Shown: positions 12,966 through 15,966 of the stretch, in pieces
Numbering within the stretch: the first letter of the stretch is position 1
Layout of the letters: each line of letters begins with the position of its first letter
NCBI GenBank assembly: GCA_002725475.1
Contig: PBPH01000064.1
Location: 1 to 15,966 of the forward strand
Source of the DNA: Methanobacteriota archaeon
Lineage (GTDB): Archaea > Thermoplasmatota > Poseidoniia > Poseidoniales > Thalassarchaeaceae
Length of the DNA: 15,966 nt
Reading direction: 5' to 3'
Program-made: the position numbers and the translations under genes
Notes under the pieces: generated by a model
Told to the model about the DNA's origin: nothing
The model's database searches: none
What the model saw: only the letters and a program-made list of their open reading frames with translations

Positions 12966-13175
12966 ATGTTAATTCCAGTAAGATGCTTTAGTTGTGGTAA
13001 CGTCATTGGTCAACATTGGCCAGATTACAAGACGAGAACAGAAAATGGTGAAGATGCAGGGGAAGTTCTGACAGAACTTGGTGTAGAGCGCTACTGCTGT
13101 CGCAGGATGTTTGTTGGTCAGGTTGAACTGATTGATGACGTAGCTCCGTTCACAGTGTATCGAAAGCCATCCTAG
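12966..13175 (+). CDS. rpoN: DNA-directed RNA polymerase subunit N (Rpb10 homologue)
   Basis: 69 residues, the normal size for archaeal RpoN, which helps assemble the RNA polymerase core. It binds one zinc ion through the CFSCGN motif near the N-terminus (Cys7, Cys10) and the CCRRM motif (Cys44, Cys45); all four Cys are present. GAGGTG (12955-12960) stands 5 bases before ATG 12966 and overlaps the end of S9. tRNA-Pro starts only 6 bases after its TAG. The subunit K gene (rpoK), often found next in this archaeal cluster, does not follow here. Confidence 0.96.
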   Translation: MLIPVRCFSCGNVIGQHWPDYKTRTENGEDAGEVLTELGVERYCCRRMFVGQVELIDDVAPFTVYRKPS

Positions 13176-13181
13176 GATTAC

Positions 13182-13256
13182 GGGCCCGTAGGTTAGCTTG
13201 GCCTATACTTGACGGCTGGGGGCCGTTAGACTCCGGTTCAAATCCGGACGGGCCCA
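13182..13256 (+). tRNA. tRNA-Pro, anticodon GGG
   Basis: 75 bases fold as a full cloverleaf. The 7-bp acceptor stem is GGGCCCG/CGGGCCC with discriminator A13256. The anticodon stem is GACGG/CCGTT with a seven-base loop CTGGGGG and anticodon GGG at 13218-13220. The T stem is TCCGG/CCGGA with loop TTCAAAT. The D stem is weak: G-T and T-T at its ends. T8, the GG of the D loop and T54-T55-C56 are all in place. The CCA end is not encoded, no intron is present, and G37 follows the anticodon, as expected in tRNA-Pro. It begins 6 bases after rpoN. Confidence 0.93.
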
Positions 13257-13371
13257 CTTATGGTGATAACAATCGTTGCCGAAAACAATCGTGTTATTTG
13301 CAAATCACCGTTATACTGACTTTGACCTGTAAGCGAAGGGATTGATAGGGAGTGCATATCATCGCCATATT
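13257..13371 (+). other. Intergenic region with direct and inverted repeats before the beta-helix gene
   Basis: No gene is visible. AACAATCGT occurs twice as a direct repeat (13268-13276 and 13284-13292, 16 bases apart). Nested around it are GGTGATAAC (13262-13270) and the inverted pieces GTTAT (13293-13297) and ATCACC (13304-13309). GTTATACT (13310-13317) is the best TATA-like stretch and would give a leader of about 30 bases. These could be an operator or the 3' end signal of the tRNA transcript. Confidence 0.35.
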
Positions 13372-15966
13372 ATGAGCGGTAGCCGTGCCCGAGCAGTACC
13401 TCTAATTTTGATTATGTTATCATCAATTTTTGTGGCCTATCCACATACGGTCGAAGCAACTGTAATTTCTACCGATACACATTGGTCTGGTAACGTTTCA
13501 GTAGATGAAAATATTTTAGTTTCCTCATCAAGAACCTTGACTATTTCAGCAGGAACAAACATAACAGTCACAGGTGATTACCTAATTACAGTTGATGGAA
13601 CAATTTTGATAGAAGGAACCGAATCTGAGCCAGTATATATCACAAATAACAACAATCCAGTGGGCCTGAATAGTAATACGGGGTGGTGGGATGGATTTCT
13701 AATTTCATCTAATGGTAATGTTGATGCTTCATGGGTAACTATTTCTCGAGGTAGGACAATTTTTGATGTTGGGGGATCAGCAACTCTTTCCAATGTTAGT
13801 GTAGATTATTCTTTTATTGGAATAGATGTAGGTGGTTCTTCTTCTATAACAGATATGAGTTGTTCAAATGTGGATTTCACTTGTATATCTATTCTCCAAG
13901 GGGGGAGTGCCTCTGCTAATTCAGTTACAGTTTCAGATTCTGCATATGCCGTTGAGAATGGAGGACACCTTTCTATTGATGGCCTTGAAGTATCTCATTC
14001 AGGATATGCAACTGCAATTTATTCGGGCTCTACAGGGGTAGGTCAGAATTTTGATTTAGATAACGTATCCACAGCTATAATGAGTCGCGGGACATCTTCA
14101 TTCACATTCGATACGATAGAAGTTGAACAATCAGGATTATTATTAGATTCTATTAGCAGTAATGGTTTGGTAATTAGTAATTTGAATGGAGAAGAAATCG
14201 ACAATTTAGTGATTGGTACAACTATTGATGATGTAACATTGGATAACTGGATAGTAAATGGCAGTGGATCTAGTGGCTGGCCTTTGATAATTGATAACTC
14301 TGGCACCTTTTCATTAGTTAATTCAAATTTCAATGGCTTTAACAATGGATTTCGAGTTACTGGAAATGGCCTAACTAATATCAATAATAGTCAAATGGTA
14401 TTTTCCGGGCCTTTGTTTGATGTTAGTGGTAGTGGAATAATAAATACAATTTCAACAGACCTCACCACAACAGCACAATTTGGCCATCTATCTGGCGTCA
14501 ATTCATTTTGGACAAATACAAATCTAACAGGAGGCCCATCATCAGACGGTCTTGAATTGGTTAGTGGAAAACATGTATTTGAATTTACTACATACTCTAG
14601 AACATATCTCTATTCAGATTCGACATCTTTTGGCTTAGGAGTTACATGGGCCACTGTAGAAACTAGTGGTTTAGCTCTTTCAGGTTGGTCAGATGGTATA
14701 CTTTGTAGAGTTGATTGTCTAATTAGTGGTGCATCTTTAACCACTAGTTTAGGTGGTGTCGCTTCTGGTACTGGAATAAATATTGACGGGGGTTCGGTAA
14801 TTCTAGAATCATTAGTAACAGGTAATTCATTGAATGGCGTTCATCTAGAAGAAGGTGATTTGCACATTAGTGATTGGGTGGGTAATGGACACGGCGATGC
14901 AACACTATTGGTAGATGCTGATTCAACAGCAATAGTTCGTAATTTTCCAGCATATTCATCTAACGACCTTTGGGATGCAGAAGGGGATGGCCATCTGATT
15001 TTTGGAAGTACAAATGCACGCATTAACACGGCATCATACGACGAATTTACAGAATCAACAATTTCTGTGTCAGATCTTTCCAGCCTTCCATTGGCTGGTG
15101 TATCTGTAGAGGCTCATGGCTTCCAAGAGTTTACAGATTCAAACGGCGATGCGATGTTGCCACTATTATCTAGTGGTAGTGAAGTTAATGCAGATGATGG
15201 AACATATGGAGTCAGTGACAACATCACCCCCCCGGGCGGTGACTTACAATTACCGGTAATTCCAAGCGTAGGGCCGTGGGTCATACCAATGGGTGTTCAT
15301 GCTGTATTAATTGGGGGTAATTATACAGCTCCAGCAGGAGATAACGTAACAATATCCACAACATCATCACTCACTTTGAAGAACGCGCATTTGTCAGTAC
15401 CTGGTGGCGATATAATAGTTGAAGGAAGTGGTAAATTAATCGGTAACAATGGTTCAACTGATGCAGTAGTCAGAACAACCGGTGCCAATGCTGTTGAAGG
15501 AATAGGCACCGGTCTAACAGTGATGAATGATTTCTATCATAGTTGTTCGTGGGAAGAGCATGAATGGAACGGCATCCATGTGAATGGTGATTTCTATCTT
15601 CAGCAAACCTGTAGCCTTAACTTATACTCTGGTTCGGTAGATGGCGCAATTGTACCATCTTTTGTAGGCTATTTTTCATTGAGTAATTCTGCGGAAATCC
15701 GTGTTGTAGATTTTGGAGAACCAGTTTCTGGGGCAACTGTCACAATACAAGGAAATCAAGTTTCAACAAACCAAGATGGTATTGCAATGTTTTCTGCGAC
15801 ATATAGAAATGTTACAGAACATACAGATTCTAGCACTGGAATTTTGCAGGTATATGTGATGCGAAATGGACACAGTCAGATTCGAAGTTGGGATCCAACA
15901 TTACCAGTGAATATCGATGTGATGATGTCCACAGTAACAGGCGGTTATCTTGCTGAGTGGTTAAGA
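13372..15966 (+). CDS. Large secreted beta-helix-like surface protein (3' end off window)
   Basis: An open frame of 865 codons runs from ATG 13372 to the window edge with no stop. The N-terminus is a signal peptide: basic MSGSRARA, hydrophobic LILIMLSSIFVA, and a likely cleavage site after VEA near residue 29. The next 530 or so residues are short strands rich in Ser, Gly, Asn and Ile/Val, including VTGDYLITVDGTILIEG, as in right-handed parallel beta-helix proteins. Residues about 563-605 and 773-815 resemble carboxypeptidase-regulatory-like domains (LAGVSVEAHG...TDSNGDA; VSGATVTIQG...TNQDGIA). Between them (about 640-690) a second strand set resembles the opening of the helix. No clear ribosome binding site precedes the ATG; the nearest candidate, GGGAG at 13348, is 19 bases away. 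Enzyme residues are not visible, so adhesion or surface coat is a guess. Confidence 0.8.
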   Translation, partial: MSGSRARAVPLILIMLSSIFVAYPHTVEATVISTDTHWSGNVSVDENILVSSSRTLTISAGTNITVTGDYLITVDGTILIEGTESEPVYITNNNNPVGLNSNTGWWDGFLISSNGNVDASWVTISRGRTIFDVGGSATLSNVSVDYSFIGIDVGGSSSITDMSCSNVDFTCISILQGGSASANSVTVSDSAYAVENGGHLSIDGLEVSHSGYATAIYSGSTGVGQNFDLDNVSTAIMSRGTSSFTFDTIEVEQSGLLLDSISSNGLVISNLNGEEIDNLVIGTTIDDVTLDNWIVNGSGSSGWPLIIDNSGTFSLVNSNFNGFNNGFRVTGNGLTNINNSQMVFSGPLFDVSGSGIINTISTDLTTTAQFGHLSGVNSFWTNTNLTGGPSSDGLELVSGKHVFEFTTYSRTYLYSDSTSFGLGVTWATVETSGLALSGWSDGILCRVDCLISGASLTTSLGGVASGTGINIDGGSVILESLVTGNSLNGVHLEEGDLHISDWVGNGHGDATLLVDADSTAIVRNFPAYSSNDLWDAEGDGHLIFGSTNARINTASYDEFTESTISVSDLSSLPLAGVSVEAHGFQEFTDSNGDAMLPLLSSGSEVNADDGTYGVSDNITPPGGDLQLPVIPSVGPWVIPMGVHAVLIGGNYTAPAGDNVTISTTSSLTLKNAHLSVPGGDIIVEGSGKLIGNNGSTDAVVRTTGANAVEGIGTGLTVMNDFYHSCSWEEHEWNGIHVNGDFYLQQTCSLNLYSGSVDGAIVPSFVGYFSLSNSAEIRVVDFGEPVSGATVTIQGNQVSTNQDGIAMFSATYRNVTEHTDSSTGILQVYVMRNGHSQIRSWDPTLPVNIDVMMSTVTGGYLAEWLR

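Noticed and set aside
13182..13256. Integration site of a mobile element at the tRNA gene
   Set aside because: No direct repeat of the tRNA 3' end and no integrase gene is visible in the downstream 2.7 kb.

Overview
The window most likely comes from a planktonic euryarchaeon of the Marine Group II / Candidatus Poseidoniales type (Thermoplasmatota). This is an inference. It rests on an archaeal-only gene cluster (L18e, L13, S9, RpoN, tRNA-Pro), TATA-like boxes about 25-30 bases before gene starts, AGGTGA-type ribosome binding sites, moderate GC, and very large secreted proteins built from aspartate-rich thrombospondin type 3 (TSP3) calcium-binding repeats. I could not run a database search to confirm it.

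Layout. (1) 1-1080: the 3' end of a gene whose visible N-terminal part is Gln/Gly low-complexity sequence (Gly-Gln-Gln triplets) followed by about 16 TSP3 motifs. (2) 1081-1311: a 231-base intergenic region with a strong hairpin plus T-run terminator, a cluster of TGATAC half-sites that looks like an operator, a TATA box and a ribosome binding site. (3) 1312-9081: a giant surface protein of about 2589 residues. It has a signal segment, about 40 TSP3 motifs, a long beta-sandwich region, one transmembrane helix and a cytoplasmic tail resembling DUF4129. (4) 9199-11030: a lipoprotein related to PI-specific phospholipase C, then a beta-class DNA methyltransferase 8 bases downstream. (5) 11045-11494: a small unrecognised gene on the minus strand. 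(6) 11655-13256: the compact cluster L18e-L13-S9-RpoN-tRNA-Pro(GGG), with overlaps or gaps of 9 bases or less. (7) 13372-15966: the start of a large secreted beta-helix-like protein that runs off the right edge.

How the parts may work together. Regions 1-4 share a calcium theme: two TSP3 proteins, and a lipoprotein that has both an EF-hand-type loop and the His-Asn...Asp...His...Glu pattern of calcium-dependent phospholipases. With the beta-helix protein at the right, the window is largely cell-envelope genes around a translation and transcription housekeeping cluster. The methyltransferase has no visible restriction partner and resembles a family common in mobile elements. The most interesting points are the phospholipase-like lipoprotein, the giant protein that joins an extracellular calcium array to a DUF4129-like intracellular tail, the 35-36-residue super-repeat shared by the two TSP3 genes, and the operator-like half-site cluster upstream of the giant gene.
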